DNA of 50,270 nt from an uncultured Acidimicrobiales bacterium (lineage in GTDB: Bacteria; Actinomycetota; Acidimicrobiia; Acidimicrobiales; SHLQ01). The notes under the pieces are model-generated. The model did not search any database. It had not been told where the DNA came from and saw nothing but the letters and a program-made list of their open reading frames with translations. Numbering within the stretch: position 1 is the stretch's first letter; every line of letters begins with the position of its first letter. The position numbers and the translations under genes are program-made. This document shows, piece by piece, positions 38,943 through 48,243 of the stretch. The stretch covers positions 1 through 50,270 of the forward strand of contig CALHTF010000108.1 in assembly GCA_938038815.1 (NCBI GenBank), given 5' to 3'.

Positions 38943-39707
38943 GTGAAGGTCGCCGCAGTACAGCACGACATCGTGTGGGAAAACCCCGAAGCGAACTTCG
39001 CCGAGCTCGCCCCAAAGGTCGCCGGCGCAGCGGCCGAGGGTGCCCGGTTGGTGACCCTGAGCGAGATGTACAGCAACGGGTTCTCCATGAACACCGGCGA
39101 GATCGCCGAACCGGTCGACGGCCCGAGTACCCAGTTCCTGATCGGCCAGGCCGCCGAACACAACATCTGGATCTGTGGATCACTTCCCGAGCAGGCGCCC
39201 GGCGATCCGCTGCCCCGCAACACCCTGGTGCTGGCGGGCCCCGACGGAAACGTCCATCGTTACGCCAAGAAACACCGCTTCGCGTACGGCGGCGAAGACC
39301 AGCACTACCTGGCCGGTGACGACACCCTCACCGTCGATATCGACGGCGTGGCCGTGACCTTGCTGGTGTGCTTTGACCTTCGCTTTGCACCCGACTTCTG
39401 GGATGCCGCACCACACACCGACCTGTATGTGGTTATCGCCAACTGGCCGGGAGCCCGAAGCCTGCACTGGCTGCGACTTTTGCAGGCCCGGGCAATCGAG
39501 AACCTCGCCTACGTGCTCGGGGTCAACCGGGTCGGCGACAGCGGCGGCCTACCCCACACCGGCGACAGTCGAATTTTCGGGCCGTTTGGTGAGGTACTCG
39601 CCGAAGCCGAACCCAATGCCGAGGTCACCCTGTTCGCCGAGATCGATCCGGCGACGGTGAAGGCCGTCCGCAACGACTATCCGTTCCTGGGTGAACGCCT
39701 GCGTTAA
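38943..39707 (+). CDS. carbon-nitrogen hydrolase, omega-amidase-like
   Basis: This 254-residue nitrilase-superfamily protein starts at GTG 38943 with GAAAGG upstream. The triad is Glu in TLSEMYSNGF, Lys in YAKKHRF and Cys in LVCFDLRF. WPGARSLHWLRLLQARAIEN is the usual dimer/active-site region. It resembles the omega-amidases and Nit2-like enzymes that hydrolyse 2-oxo acid amides, and is unlike the D-carbamoylase at 11521 in detail. It appears to be a single gene. Confidence 0.85.
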   Translation: MKVAAVQHDIVWENPEANFAELAPKVAGAAAEGARLVTLSEMYSNGFSMNTGEIAEPVDGPSTQFLIGQAAEHNIWICGSLPEQAPGDPLPRNTLVLAGPDGNVHRYAKKHRFAYGGEDQHYLAGDDTLTVDIDGVAVTLLVCFDLRFAPDFWDAAPHTDLYVVIANWPGARSLHWLRLLQARAIENLAYVLGVNRVGDSGGLPHTGDSRIFGPFGEVLAEAEPNAEVTLFAEIDPATVKAVRNDYPFLGERLR

Positions 39708-39754
39708 CCGCGGGTAATTGGTTGAAGTGATCACCGTTCTGCGACACTCGTCGG

Positions 39755-42472
39755 GTGAGCACTTCGCCGGGTAGCGGGACCCATAGTGGATCTTCCCGCT
39801 CCTCTTCATCTGGTTCACCTGGGCTGCCGTCTGGGCTTCTGACCTTCGTGTTTACCGACATCGAAGGGTCGACTCGGCGATGGGAGTTCGACCCCGCGCA
39901 GATGCGTGCCGACCTCGCTGCCCATGACGTGTTGCTTCGCGACGTCATCGAAGCCAACAGCGGTCAACTTTTCAAGCACACCGGCGACGGCATGTGTGCG
40001 GTATTCACCTCCCCCGACGATGCGGTTCGGGCCACCATCGCCGCCCAGCGCAAACTCGAACTGCCGGTCCGGATGGGGATGGCGACCGGCGAAGCCCACG
40101 CCCACGACGGCGACTATTTCGGCCCGATTCTCAACCGGGCCGCTCGCGTCATGTCGGCCGGACACGGCGGTCAGATCTTGGTCGCCGATTCGACTGCGGC
40201 GCTGCTCGCGCCGACCATCGACTATTCGCTCGCCGACCTCGGAGCCCGGCAACTTCGCGACATCTCCGAACAGGTCGGCATCTTCCAAGTCGAGGCCGAC
40301 GGATTGGCGACCGACTTCGCGCCGCTGAAAACCATCGACGCAATTCGCGGCAACCTTCCCGAGGAGACCACAAGCTTCATCGGTCGGGCGGCTGAGGTAC
40401 TCGAGCTCTCCGAGTTGGTCACCGACAACCGACTCGTCACGCTGGTGGGAGTTGGCGGGGCCGGCAAGACCCGCCTCTCGTTGCGGGTGGCCGACTCGCT
40501 GGTCGACGAGTTCACCGACGGCGTCTGGCTCGTCGAGTTAGCGCCGATCACCGATGCCACAGCGCTTCCCGAGGCGCTGGCGAATGCGCTGCGGATTCAC
40601 CGCCAACCGGGAATGTCGACCACCGAGTCGTTGTGCGCAGCACTCGACGGGCGCCGTTTACTGCTGGTGCTCGACAACTGCGAACACCTGGTAGTCGAAG
40701 CGGCCGACCTGGTCGATGAACTCTTGGCCAAGACCACCATCGCAGTGTTGGCGACGTCGCGCGAAGCACTCGATGTCGCTGGCGAGGTCGCGTGGCCCAT
40801 TCCTCCGCTCGACGTCGACGGCGGGGCCGATTCCTCCGCCGTGACCTTGTTTGTCGAACGAGCGAGGGCGGCCAAGCGCGGGTTCGCCCTCGAAACGCCA
40901 GCCATGGTCGACGCGGTAACCGAAGTGTGCGCCCGGCTCGACGGCATTGCTTTGGCGATCGAGTTGGCGGCGGCCCGCATGGTGTCGATGAGTCCCGAAG
41001 AGGTCCGGGATCGCCTCGACGACCGCTTCCGACTGCTGGGCAACTCCAAACGCGGCTTGGCCCGCCACCAAACGCTGCGCCAGGCCGTCCAGTGGTCCCA
41101 TGATCTCCTCGAGCCCGATGAGCGCCACGTCCTCAACCGCTGTTCGGTGTTCGCCGACGGCTTCGACCTCGCGGCGGCCCAGACCATCACCGGTTTCGAC
41201 GAATACGAAACCCTCGACATCTTGGACTCGCTGGTCCGCAAGTCGTTGGTGACCGCCGATCAAACCCAGGGCACCAGCCGGTACTCGATGCTCGAAACCA
41301 TCCGGCAGTTTGGCGACGACCAACTCGATGCCGAGGGAGCTCGAGACCAAACTCGTCAGCGCCACGGCGACTACTTCGCCACCATGGTCGAGGCGATGTG
41401 GACCGAATGGGACAGCCCGAACCAACGGGTTGCGCTCGACACGGTCGATCGCGAGTTCGCCAACATTCGACTGGCCTTTCGCCATAGCGTCGAGACCAAC
41501 AACCTGGATCAAGCGACGCTGGTTGCCGCCCACACGGCGATCATCGTCTGGCCCCTGCAACGCTTTGAGCCCGTGCAGTGGTCCGAGGAGTTGGTTCCGG
41601 CCGCCGCGGCGGCAAAGATCGCCCAACTCCCCCGGCTCTACGTTGCCGCGAGTTTGGTCCTGTACGGCGGGCGACCCGACGTTGGTGTCACCTACGCCCA
41701 GGAAGCAGCAGCGATCGAATCCGACCCCCAGTTCGACGGGTTTGAGTACGGGTGGAGTGGAGTCCTCGAAGCGCTCGCCCATCTCTTCGGCGGGCGCATC
41801 GAACGGCGGGTCGAGATCTGTACCGAGTTGGCCAAAGGAACCGGCTTTGCCCGGGTGGTCGGGCTTTGTGGTTTGGCCTGGGCGCTCCCGGCGGTTGGGC
41901 GCGGCGCCGAGGCAGCCGAGATCGCCGACGAAACGCTCGCAGTCGCCAGGGACTTCGGGAATCCGTTCTGGATTGGTTGGGCGATGGGCGGCTACGGCCG
42001 GGCGTATGCCGACACCAAACCGGTGCTCGCGCTCGATGTGCTGCGCGAAGGCCTCGACTACGCCGAACAGAACCGGCTGCCATTCTGGCAAGCAAACTTG
42101 TCCCAAGATGCGGCCCGCCTCGAAGCGGTGCACGGCGACTTCGACGAAGCGCTCACCTTGTTCGAACGCAGCATCGATAGCTTCTACCGAGCTGGCAACG
42201 TGGTGTTCCTGGCCGCGACCTTGGCTTCGCTCGCCGTGTTCTTCGACCGGTTCGACGAGCCCGAGATCGCGGCGGTCCTGTACGGGTCATGCTCGCGTCA
42301 CGGGAGCATCCGCCTCGTGCCGTCGTTGTCGAACACGGTCGAGCGGATCGAGACCAAACTCGGCTCGGCCGAGTTTGCCCAACACGTCGCTATCGGCGCC
42401 GCGATGGACACCGCGGCGGCGGTCCGCCACGCCAACGAACAGATCCGACTCGCCGACCGAGCCCACGCGTAA
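39755..42472 (+). CDS. class III nucleotidyl cyclase fused to NB-ARC-type ATPase and helical repeat
   Basis: The protein has 905 residues, starting at GTG 39755. After a Ser/Gly-rich N-terminus comes a class III cyclase domain (about 27-175) with metal Asp residues in FTDIEGST and HTGDGM and the conserved NRAARV Asn/Arg. A STAND-type ATPase follows (about 205-560) with VGVGGAGKTRL (Walker A), LLLVLDNCEHL (Walker B), ATSREALDVAGE and RHQTLRQAVQWSHDLL. The rest is alpha-helical, TPR-like. This architecture is common in actinobacteria and mycobacteria, usually as a signal-responsive regulator. It may make cAMP on ligand binding. Its partner is unknown. Confidence 0.88.
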   Translation: MSTSPGSGTHSGSSRSSSSGSPGLPSGLLTFVFTDIEGSTRRWEFDPAQMRADLAAHDVLLRDVIEANSGQLFKHTGDGMCAVFTSPDDAVRATIAAQRKLELPVRMGMATGEAHAHDGDYFGPILNRAARVMSAGHGGQILVADSTAALLAPTIDYSLADLGARQLRDISEQVGIFQVEADGLATDFAPLKTIDAIRGNLPEETTSFIGRAAEVLELSELVTDNRLVTLVGVGGAGKTRLSLRVADSLVDEFTDGVWLVELAPITDATALPEALANALRIHRQPGMSTTESLCAALDGRRLLLVLDNCEHLVVEAADLVDELLAKTTIAVLATSREALDVAGEVAWPIPPLDVDGGADSSAVTLFVERARAAKRGFALETPAMVDAVTEVCARLDGIALAIELAAARMVSMSPEEVRDRLDDRFRLLGNSKRGLARHQTLRQAVQWSHDLLEPDERHVLNRCSVFADGFDLAAAQTITGFDEYETLDILDSLVRKSLVTADQTQGTSRYSMLETIRQFGDDQLDAEGARDQTRQRHGDYFATMVEAMWTEWDSPNQRVALDTVDREFANIRLAFRHSVETNNLDQATLVAAHTAIIVWPLQRFEPVQWSEELVPAAAAAKIAQLPRLYVAASLVLYGGRPDVGVTYAQEAAAIESDPQFDGFEYGWSGVLEALAHLFGGRIERRVEICTELAKGTGFARVVGLCGLAWALPAVGRGAEAAEIADETLAVARDFGNPFWIGWAMGGYGRAYADTKPVLALDVLREGLDYAEQNRLPFWQANLSQDAARLEAVHGDFDEALTLFERSIDSFYRAGNVVFLAATLASLAVFFDRFDEPEIAAVLYGSCSRHGSIRLVPSLSNTVERIETKLGSAEFAQHVAIGAAMDTAAAVRHANEQIRLADRAHA

Positions 42473-42547
42473 GGTCATCCTTGAGGTGGATAGGAATCCG
42501 CCCTTTGGCCGATGTGCGACAGGCACCAGATAGGCGAATCTGAACAC

Positions 42548-43513
42548 GTGAACATCGCAGTCGATCCGGGGTTGACCCCGCAGGCTCCCCTCCCGTCGCC
42601 GGCGGTAATCTCGGCGGCTGCGGTGTCTAAATCTTGGGGCACCACCCCCGTCTTTACCGACCTCACCGCCAACATTCCCAAGGGCATTACCGGCTTGCTC
42701 GGCTCGAACGGATCGGGCAAGACCACGTTGTTCGGCATGTTGCTCGGACTGCACGACCGCAACGGCGGCTCGTTGTCGGTGATGGGCGAAGATCCGGCAA
42801 CCGCTGGGCCCGAGCTCCGCCAACTCATCGGGTACAGCCCCGAGCATCACGACTTGCCGGTCGACGTGGCAGCCCAAGACTTCGTGCGCCACCTCGCTGA
42901 GGTTCACGGCCTTCCGAAGCACGAAGCCACCACCCGGTCGAGCGATGCATTGTGGCTCGTTGGCCTCGGCGAAGAACGGGCTCGCCCGATCGGCACCATG
43001 TCGACCGGGCAACGCCAGCGGGTGAAGCTCGCCCAAGCCATCGCTCATGGCCCCTCGTTGATCATCCTCGACGAGCCCACCGACGGTCTCGACCCAGTGC
43101 AGCGCGACGACATGCTGGAACTGATCCGCAAGATCGGCACCGACTACGGCATCGACGTCTTGTTGTCGTCGCATCTGCTCGAAGAGGTAGAGCGCATCGC
43201 CGACAACGTAGTGATCATCGCCGATGGCAAAACCGTTGCGGCGGGCAGGATCGACGATCTCCAGATCGGCCAAGGCGGCGCAGTCGTGGTGCTCGACGAT
43301 CAACACGAAGCCGTCGCCCGCTCGATCCACGAGGCCGGCATTGCGGTGCGGATCGACGGCGGACGCCTCTTCGTAGGCAACGACGAACCCATCGAGGCGA
43401 TCGGTGCGGTGGTTCGCGACGCGGTGGCCACCCACGAGGCATCGTTGCGACGGTTCGGGGCCCGGCAACAATCGCTCGAAGATCTCTTCCTGCACGAGGT
43501 ACACGGCGAATGA
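42548..43513 (+). CDS. ABC-2 type transporter ATPase A
   Basis: The protein has about 321 residues from GTG 42548 (an in-frame ATG at 42512 is also possible). Motifs are GSNGSGKTT (Walker A), MSTGQRQRVKLAQAI (signature), LIILDEPTDGLDP (Walker B) and LLSSHLLEEVE. About 80 residues follow the ATPase domain, as in exporter ATPases. Its stop overlaps the next permease as ATGA. It starts a four-gene unit with alternating ATPase and permease genes, most likely an exporter of unknown substrate. Confidence 0.88.
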   Translation: MNIAVDPGLTPQAPLPSPAVISAAAVSKSWGTTPVFTDLTANIPKGITGLLGSNGSGKTTLFGMLLGLHDRNGGSLSVMGEDPATAGPELRQLIGYSPEHHDLPVDVAAQDFVRHLAEVHGLPKHEATTRSSDALWLVGLGEERARPIGTMSTGQRQRVKLAQAIAHGPSLIILDEPTDGLDPVQRDDMLELIRKIGTDYGIDVLLSSHLLEEVERIADNVVIIADGKTVAAGRIDDLQIGQGGAVVVLDDQHEAVARSIHEAGIAVRIDGGRLFVGNDEPIEAIGAVVRDAVATHEASLRRFGARQQSLEDLFLHEVHGE

Positions 43514-44403
43514 CCTCCGAGATGCAACCCAACGCGGGCTCTGCCCAGATCTACGATCGCGGCTACCGCCCCTACGACGGCGATCGCACCGGTGTGAGCG
43601 GCGCGGTCAAGAGTGTGTTCCGCGCATCGATCGAACGAGCGCTCGGTCTGCGACGAAAGTTCCGGTTCAAGATCGTGCCGGTGCTCACCATCGTGATCGC
43701 CTACATCCCGGCGCTGATCTTTATGGGCCTTGGGGTGCTGTTTGGCTCCGAGGTCGCGGGCGACGTCGGGGCAGCCGAGTACGCCGACTACTTCGGACTG
43801 ATCAGTATCGCGGTCGTGCTCTTCACGGCGTTTGTGGGCCCCGAGCTGTTGTGTCCCGACCGCCAGAGCGGCTTGTTTGGCATGTATCTCGCCTCGCCGC
43901 TCAACAAGTGGAACTACCTCGCTGCCAAGGTTGGCGCCTTGACGCTGCTGCTCTCGTTGGTGTCGCTGTTCCCCGTTCTGTTCTTGTTGATCGGTTACAG
44001 CTTCACCGGTCAGGGACCCGACGGGTTTGGCGAAGTGGCCAAGACGGTTGGCCAGATCATCGCCGCTGGCCTGGTGGTATCGATCTTTTACACCCTCATC
44101 GGCATGGCGATCTCGACGCTCACCAAGCGCCAAGGCTTTGCTTCGGCGGGGATCGTGATGGTCCTGATCGCCAGCGGGGTGTTCGCCGGAATCCTGACCG
44201 AAGCGACCAATGCCCCCGATTGGGTGAGGGCCTTCGACCTCATCAGCCTTCCCACCGATATCGCCGGCCGGATCTTCGATGAACAGATCGTGCAATTCGA
44301 GAACGTTTCGACCTCTATGTCGGTGGCGACCTTGTTCGGTGTGATGGCGTTGTGCGCCGCAATCATCGTTGGCGGCTACCAGCGCATGGAGGTGACCAAG
44401 TGA
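43510..44403 (+). CDS. ABC-2 type transporter permease A
   Basis: The 297-residue protein has about six membrane segments after a soluble N-terminus of about 60 residues (SAQIYDRGYRPYDGDR). ELLCPDRQSGLFGMYLASPLN between segments 2 and 3 is typical of ABC-2 permeases. ATG 43510 overlaps ATPase A's stop, and its own stop overlaps ATPase B as GTGA. It forms the membrane part of the exporter with ATPase A, ATPase B or both. Confidence 0.85.
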   Translation: MTSEMQPNAGSAQIYDRGYRPYDGDRTGVSGAVKSVFRASIERALGLRRKFRFKIVPVLTIVIAYIPALIFMGLGVLFGSEVAGDVGAAEYADYFGLISIAVVLFTAFVGPELLCPDRQSGLFGMYLASPLNKWNYLAAKVGALTLLLSLVSLFPVLFLLIGYSFTGQGPDGFGEVAKTVGQIIAAGLVVSIFYTLIGMAISTLTKRQGFASAGIVMVLIASGVFAGILTEATNAPDWVRAFDLISLPTDIAGRIFDEQIVQFENVSTSMSVATLFGVMALCAAIIVGGYQRMEVTK

Positions 44404-45323
44404 CCGCCCAGGCCGTTGTGGTCGCCGATCGCATCAGCAAATGGTTCGGCGATGTGGTGGCTGTTTCGGAGGTGAGCTTTGCGCTCGGCCCCGGGGTCAC
44501 CGCACTGCTCGGCCCAAACGGCGCAGGTAAATCGACCACGCTGCGAATGATCGCTGGACTCGCCCCTACGTCGCAGGGTTCGATCACCGTGTTGGGCAAC
44601 AACCCTCGCTCCGATGCCGGCATCCGGGGCCGTATTGGTCTGGTCTCCCAAGAAGAAGAACTGTTCGCCGAGCAACGAGCCCTCGAGTTCGTCGCCTTGG
44701 CGGCCTTGTTGTGTGGCGTGGCGAACCCCGAGGCTGCCGCCCGATCGGCCCTCGGCGTCGTCGAGATGGACCCCGACGATCAACGCCCCATCTCGACCTA
44801 CTCCAAGGGCATGCGTCAGCGGGTGAAGGTCGCCCAAGCAATCGTCCACCGCCCCGACCTGCTGCTGCTGGACGAACCGCTCACCGGCCTCGACCCTCGC
44901 CAACGGTTGGCGATGACAACGCTGATCCAGCAACTCGGCGCCCAAGGGATGTGTGTGATCGTGTCGAGCCACGTTCTCGACGAGGTCGAGCGCCTCGGCT
45001 CGAACGTCCTGGTGATCGCCCAAGGCCGCCTCGCCGCCCAGGGCAACTTCCACGACATTCGGGCCCTGATGGACAATCGTCCGCACCGGATCCGGGTCCG
45101 CACCGACAAGGCCCGGGCCCTCGCCTCTGACCTATTGACCTATGGCGGGGTGAACGGCATCACGGTGGTCGACGAAACCGAGCTGCTGGTCGACACCCAC
45201 CAGGTGACCCTGTTCCGAAAACGCATTGCACCAACGGCCCGCTACTCGGGTGCCCAACTGTTTGAGGTGCACCCGCTCGACGACGATCTCGAAAGTGTCT
45301 TTAAGTACCTGGTGGGCCGATGA
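44400..45323 (+). CDS. ABC-2 type transporter ATPase B
   Basis: This 307-residue protein has GPNGAGKST, YSKGMRQRVKVAQAIVHRP, LLLLDEPLTGLDP and VSSHVLDEVERL. The C-terminal 90 residues form an extra regulatory region. GTG 44400 overlaps the upstream stop as GTGA and its stop overlaps the next permease as ATGA. The pairing of two different ATPases and two permeases suggests a heteromeric exporter. Confidence 0.88.
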   Translation: MTAQAVVVADRISKWFGDVVAVSEVSFALGPGVTALLGPNGAGKSTTLRMIAGLAPTSQGSITVLGNNPRSDAGIRGRIGLVSQEEELFAEQRALEFVALAALLCGVANPEAAARSALGVVEMDPDDQRPISTYSKGMRQRVKVAQAIVHRPDLLLLDEPLTGLDPRQRLAMTTLIQQLGAQGMCVIVSSHVLDEVERLGSNVLVIAQGRLAAQGNFHDIRALMDNRPHRIRVRTDKARALASDLLTYGGVNGITVVDETELLVDTHQVTLFRKRIAPTARYSGAQLFEVHPLDDDLESVFKYLVGR

Positions 45324-46093
45324 CGAACGTTCCTACACCCCAACCGTCGCCGCCTGTCGCGACCCGGCCGACGGTTTCGGCCAGCACCGCCATGCCGGCC
45401 ATGATCAAGCGGATCTTGCCCGCGGTTGCGACCCGGGGGCGGCTGCTCGCGCTGTCGGCGGTTGGCCTAGCGGGGATCTTGATCGGACTAGCGGTTCGCA
45501 ACGGCGACCAAATCGACGACTTCGCGGCCACCGAGTTCATCAGCGCTTTCGGGTTGACCATCTTTGTGCCGATCGTGGCCTTGGTCATCGCGTCGGCAAC
45601 CCTCGGCACGCTCCGAGAAGATCGCACGCTGGTGTACTTCTGGTTACGGCCGATCGCCCGCTGGCAGATCGTGCTGGCAGCCTTCATCGCCGGTCTGATG
45701 ATCCTGGTACCGCTCGCCGGGCTTGTTATGGCCGTGCTCGCGGCAACCGTCGGCGACGGATCCGATGTCGCCGGGGCGATCGTGGCCACCCTGGTCGGTG
45801 TGGTCGCCTACGGCGCGATGTTCACCTTCCTTGGGCTGATCACCAAGCGAGCGTTGGCGTGGGGTCTGGTGTACATCTTGATCTGGGAAGGGTTCATCGG
45901 CGGACTGAGCCGGTTCGCGGGTCGGCTGTCGATCCGGTCATACACCACCTCGGCGCTCAGTCGTATCGCCGACGACCCGAGCTTGCTCACCAACCCCGAG
46001 ACCACCCCGGTAATCATCGTGATCACCGCCGCCCTGACCATTGGCTTCCTGGCCGCCGCCACGGTGTACATGAATGCCATGGAAGTCGACTAG
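45320..46093 (+). CDS. ABC-2 type transporter permease B
   Basis: This 257-residue permease has an N-terminal Pro-rich tail and about six membrane segments. LREDRTLVYFWLRPIARWQIVLA matches the cytoplasmic loop of ABC-2 exporters. It is the last gene of the unit. Its TAG stop and that of the convergent MFS gene share the palindrome CTAG (46090-46093), so the two genes overlap by 4 nt. Confidence 0.85.
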   Translation: MTNVPTPQPSPPVATRPTVSASTAMPAMIKRILPAVATRGRLLALSAVGLAGILIGLAVRNGDQIDDFAATEFISAFGLTIFVPIVALVIASATLGTLREDRTLVYFWLRPIARWQIVLAAFIAGLMILVPLAGLVMAVLAATVGDGSDVAGAIVATLVGVVAYGAMFTFLGLITKRALAWGLVYILIWEGFIGGLSRFAGRLSIRSYTTSALSRIADDPSLLTNPETTPVIIVITAALTIGFLAAATVYMNAMEVD

Positions 46094-47277
46094 CTGCCCC
46101 AAACCGGTCGGGCTCGAAGCGCGGTCGTCGCGGCACCAAAGAACAGCACGGCCGACACCGTCATCGCCGTTGGCACCGACACAACCTGGGCGACGACGCC
46201 CAGCGTTATGCCACCGAGGATCTCGCCAAACGCTTCAGCCTGCCCCATGAACGAGTGCACGGTTGCTCGAGCGCGGTCGCTGGCAAAGTTGTTGGTCCAG
46301 GCCACCACCAGCGGCTCCGATGCCACATGGAACCCGCCCTGGAGCACCAGGCCGATAGCGGCCAAGGCCAGCACGTCGAAGTGGGCGAGCATCAGAACTC
46401 CGGCGCCGACGACGCCAAACAGAATGGCCATGCCGGGCACCACCGCTTTGCCGGCGATCCGGGTTCCGGCGAGGGTCAACAAGATCAACCCAATCAACAT
46501 CCGCGACGCACTGAGCACACCGATCACCACGATTTCGTTGGCTTCGGTCGATAACCCAACGTCGACGAGCCGCTGCACATCGAGCCGGTCGATCGCTTCT
46601 TTCGCTAGCCCGCCGATGAACACCACGATCACCAAGATCCGCAGCGGCGAAATCGAGCGAGCCTGACCAAACCCGTTGCGCAACATGGCAGTAAACCCCG
46701 GCCAACCCTCGCCTTGGGTTCGGACAAAGTTCCGTTCGGGCATCTGCAGAGCGAGCACGGCACCCCACACCAAATACACGGCGCCGATCGCCGCGATGGT
46801 GGTCGACAAGGTCGTGAGGTACCCCAGCCCGGCGAAGAAACCAATACCCACGATTCCGGCCAGCAGTTGGAGCCGACCGCGACGCAAGATCAACGGCTCC
46901 GCGGCGTCCGATGAACCGAGTTCGCCGGTGATCCATGCCGTCTCCGCCCCGCTCTCGAACGTGTTGCCGAACCCGATCAGCGCCTGAGTACCAACGATCA
47001 ACCAGTACGGGGTGGCGAACGCCGCGCCGATCATGGCGAGGCCCATCACAAAGAACGAGATCACGACCGACCACTTGCGGCTGTACACATCGGCCACGAC
47101 GCCCGTGGGGATTTCCATCGCCAGGATGGTCATCTCCATCACCGTTCCGAGCAGCACCAGCTGGAGCGGCGAGAGCCCAACGTCGGTGACCAGGCGCACG
47201 AAGAACAGCGGCCAGAAACCGCGTTCGGTAGCCCGGCGAACTAGCCCGGTGATGAGGTAGATCCGCGAGGCGTCCAC
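46090..47277 (-). CDS. MFS transporter
   Basis: The 395-residue protein has about 12 membrane segments. The MFS loop 2-3 motif is recognisable in GVVADVYSRKWSVVIS. GTG 47277 overlaps the rnz stop by one base (TAGTG), which sets the start; longer readings run into rnz. The likely role is efflux of a small compound, with substrate unknown. It is co-transcribed with RNase Z, probably without functional link. Confidence 0.85.
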   Translation of the reverse strand: MDASRIYLITGLVRRATERGFWPLFFVRLVTDVGLSPLQLVLLGTVMEMTILAMEIPTGVVADVYSRKWSVVISFFVMGLAMIGAAFATPYWLIVGTQALIGFGNTFESGAETAWITGELGSSDAAEPLILRRGRLQLLAGIVGIGFFAGLGYLTTLSTTIAAIGAVYLVWGAVLALQMPERNFVRTQGEGWPGFTAMLRNGFGQARSISPLRILVIVVFIGGLAKEAIDRLDVQRLVDVGLSTEANEIVVIGVLSASRMLIGLILLTLAGTRIAGKAVVPGMAILFGVVGAGVLMLAHFDVLALAAIGLVLQGGFHVASEPLVVAWTNNFASDRARATVHSFMGQAEAFGEILGGITLGVVAQVVSVPTAMTVSAVLFFGAATTALRARPVWGS

Positions 47278-48203
47278 TAGCGACGAGCCGGAACGTCGAC
47301 CGTGAGCAGATCTTCGGCGACCACGACGTCGTCGTGGAACTGCGACGCTTCGTCGTAGAAGACGTCGTTCCTCGGGTAGCGGGCGGAGAAATGGGTGAGC
47401 ACGAGCCGACGCGCTCCGACCTCGGTGGCCAGGGTGGCGGCCTGGCGAGCGGTGGTGTGCATGTACTTGGCGGCCAGTTCCGACTCGGTCTCCAGGTACG
47501 TCGACTCGATAACCAACAAGTCGACATCGGCGGCAAGTTCTCGAGCACCATCGCACGGAATCGTGTCCATCACAAAGGCCATCGACTGCCCCTTCAGTGG
47601 CACCTGCACCTGCTCGGCGCCCACCGTGCCATTCGGTGTTTCGAGGGTGCCCTGAGCAAGCAGTCGACCGACGTCGGCTCCGTCGATCTCGAAGGCCGCC
47701 AGCTTTTCGGGGTCGACCCGAAAGCCGTCGGGCTCCTGCAGCCGATAACCAAACGTGGTGTCAGGGTGCACCAAGGCGGCGGCCGACAACTCGAGCTTCC
47801 CGAGGGTCGCAAGGGGTCCGGCTTTGTGCACTGGCTGTTCAACAACCTGGCTCTCATCGTGAAAGATCGATGCGTGGCGCAACCGGTCGAAGTACTCCTG
47901 CCCGTCAGCCGGATAGAACACCGGTAGCTCAGGTAGGCCACGAGGGTGGGCGGCGTTATCGATCGAACGCCGCTGGATGACGCCCGGAAGACCAAGACAG
48001 TGGTCACCGTGAAAGTGGGTCAGACACACCGCGGTAGCCCGGGCGATCGCCACACCGGCCAAGGTGCACCCCCGCTGGGTACCTTCGCCCGGGTCGAACA
48101 GCACCAGCTGGTCGTCCCAGCGCACGGCGTAGGAGTTGTGGGCTCGGTACCGGGTAGGCGCCATGCTCGACGTGCCGAGCGCGATGAACTGCCGAGATCC
48201 CAC
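47277..48203 (-). CDS. rnz: ribonuclease Z
   Basis: This 308-residue metallo-beta-lactamase-fold protein has RNase Z motifs: FDPGEGTQRG, THFHGDHCLGLPG (zinc ligands), PCDGARELAADVDLLVIEST, KYMHTTARQAATLA and LTHFSARY. It starts at GTG 48203. It cleaves the 3' trailer of tRNA precursors in the cytoplasm. Length matches the short bacterial form. Confidence 0.92.
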   Translation of the reverse strand: MGSRQFIALGTSSMAPTRYRAHNSYAVRWDDQLVLFDPGEGTQRGCTLAGVAIARATAVCLTHFHGDHCLGLPGVIQRRSIDNAAHPRGLPELPVFYPADGQEYFDRLRHASIFHDESQVVEQPVHKAGPLATLGKLELSAAALVHPDTTFGYRLQEPDGFRVDPEKLAAFEIDGADVGRLLAQGTLETPNGTVGAEQVQVPLKGQSMAFVMDTIPCDGARELAADVDLLVIESTYLETESELAAKYMHTTARQAATLATEVGARRLVLTHFSARYPRNDVFYDEASQFHDDVVVAEDLLTVDVPARR

Positions 48204-48243
48204 GGACGGACTCTACTCGTGTGCCCCGGGCAGGTTCGCCCTA

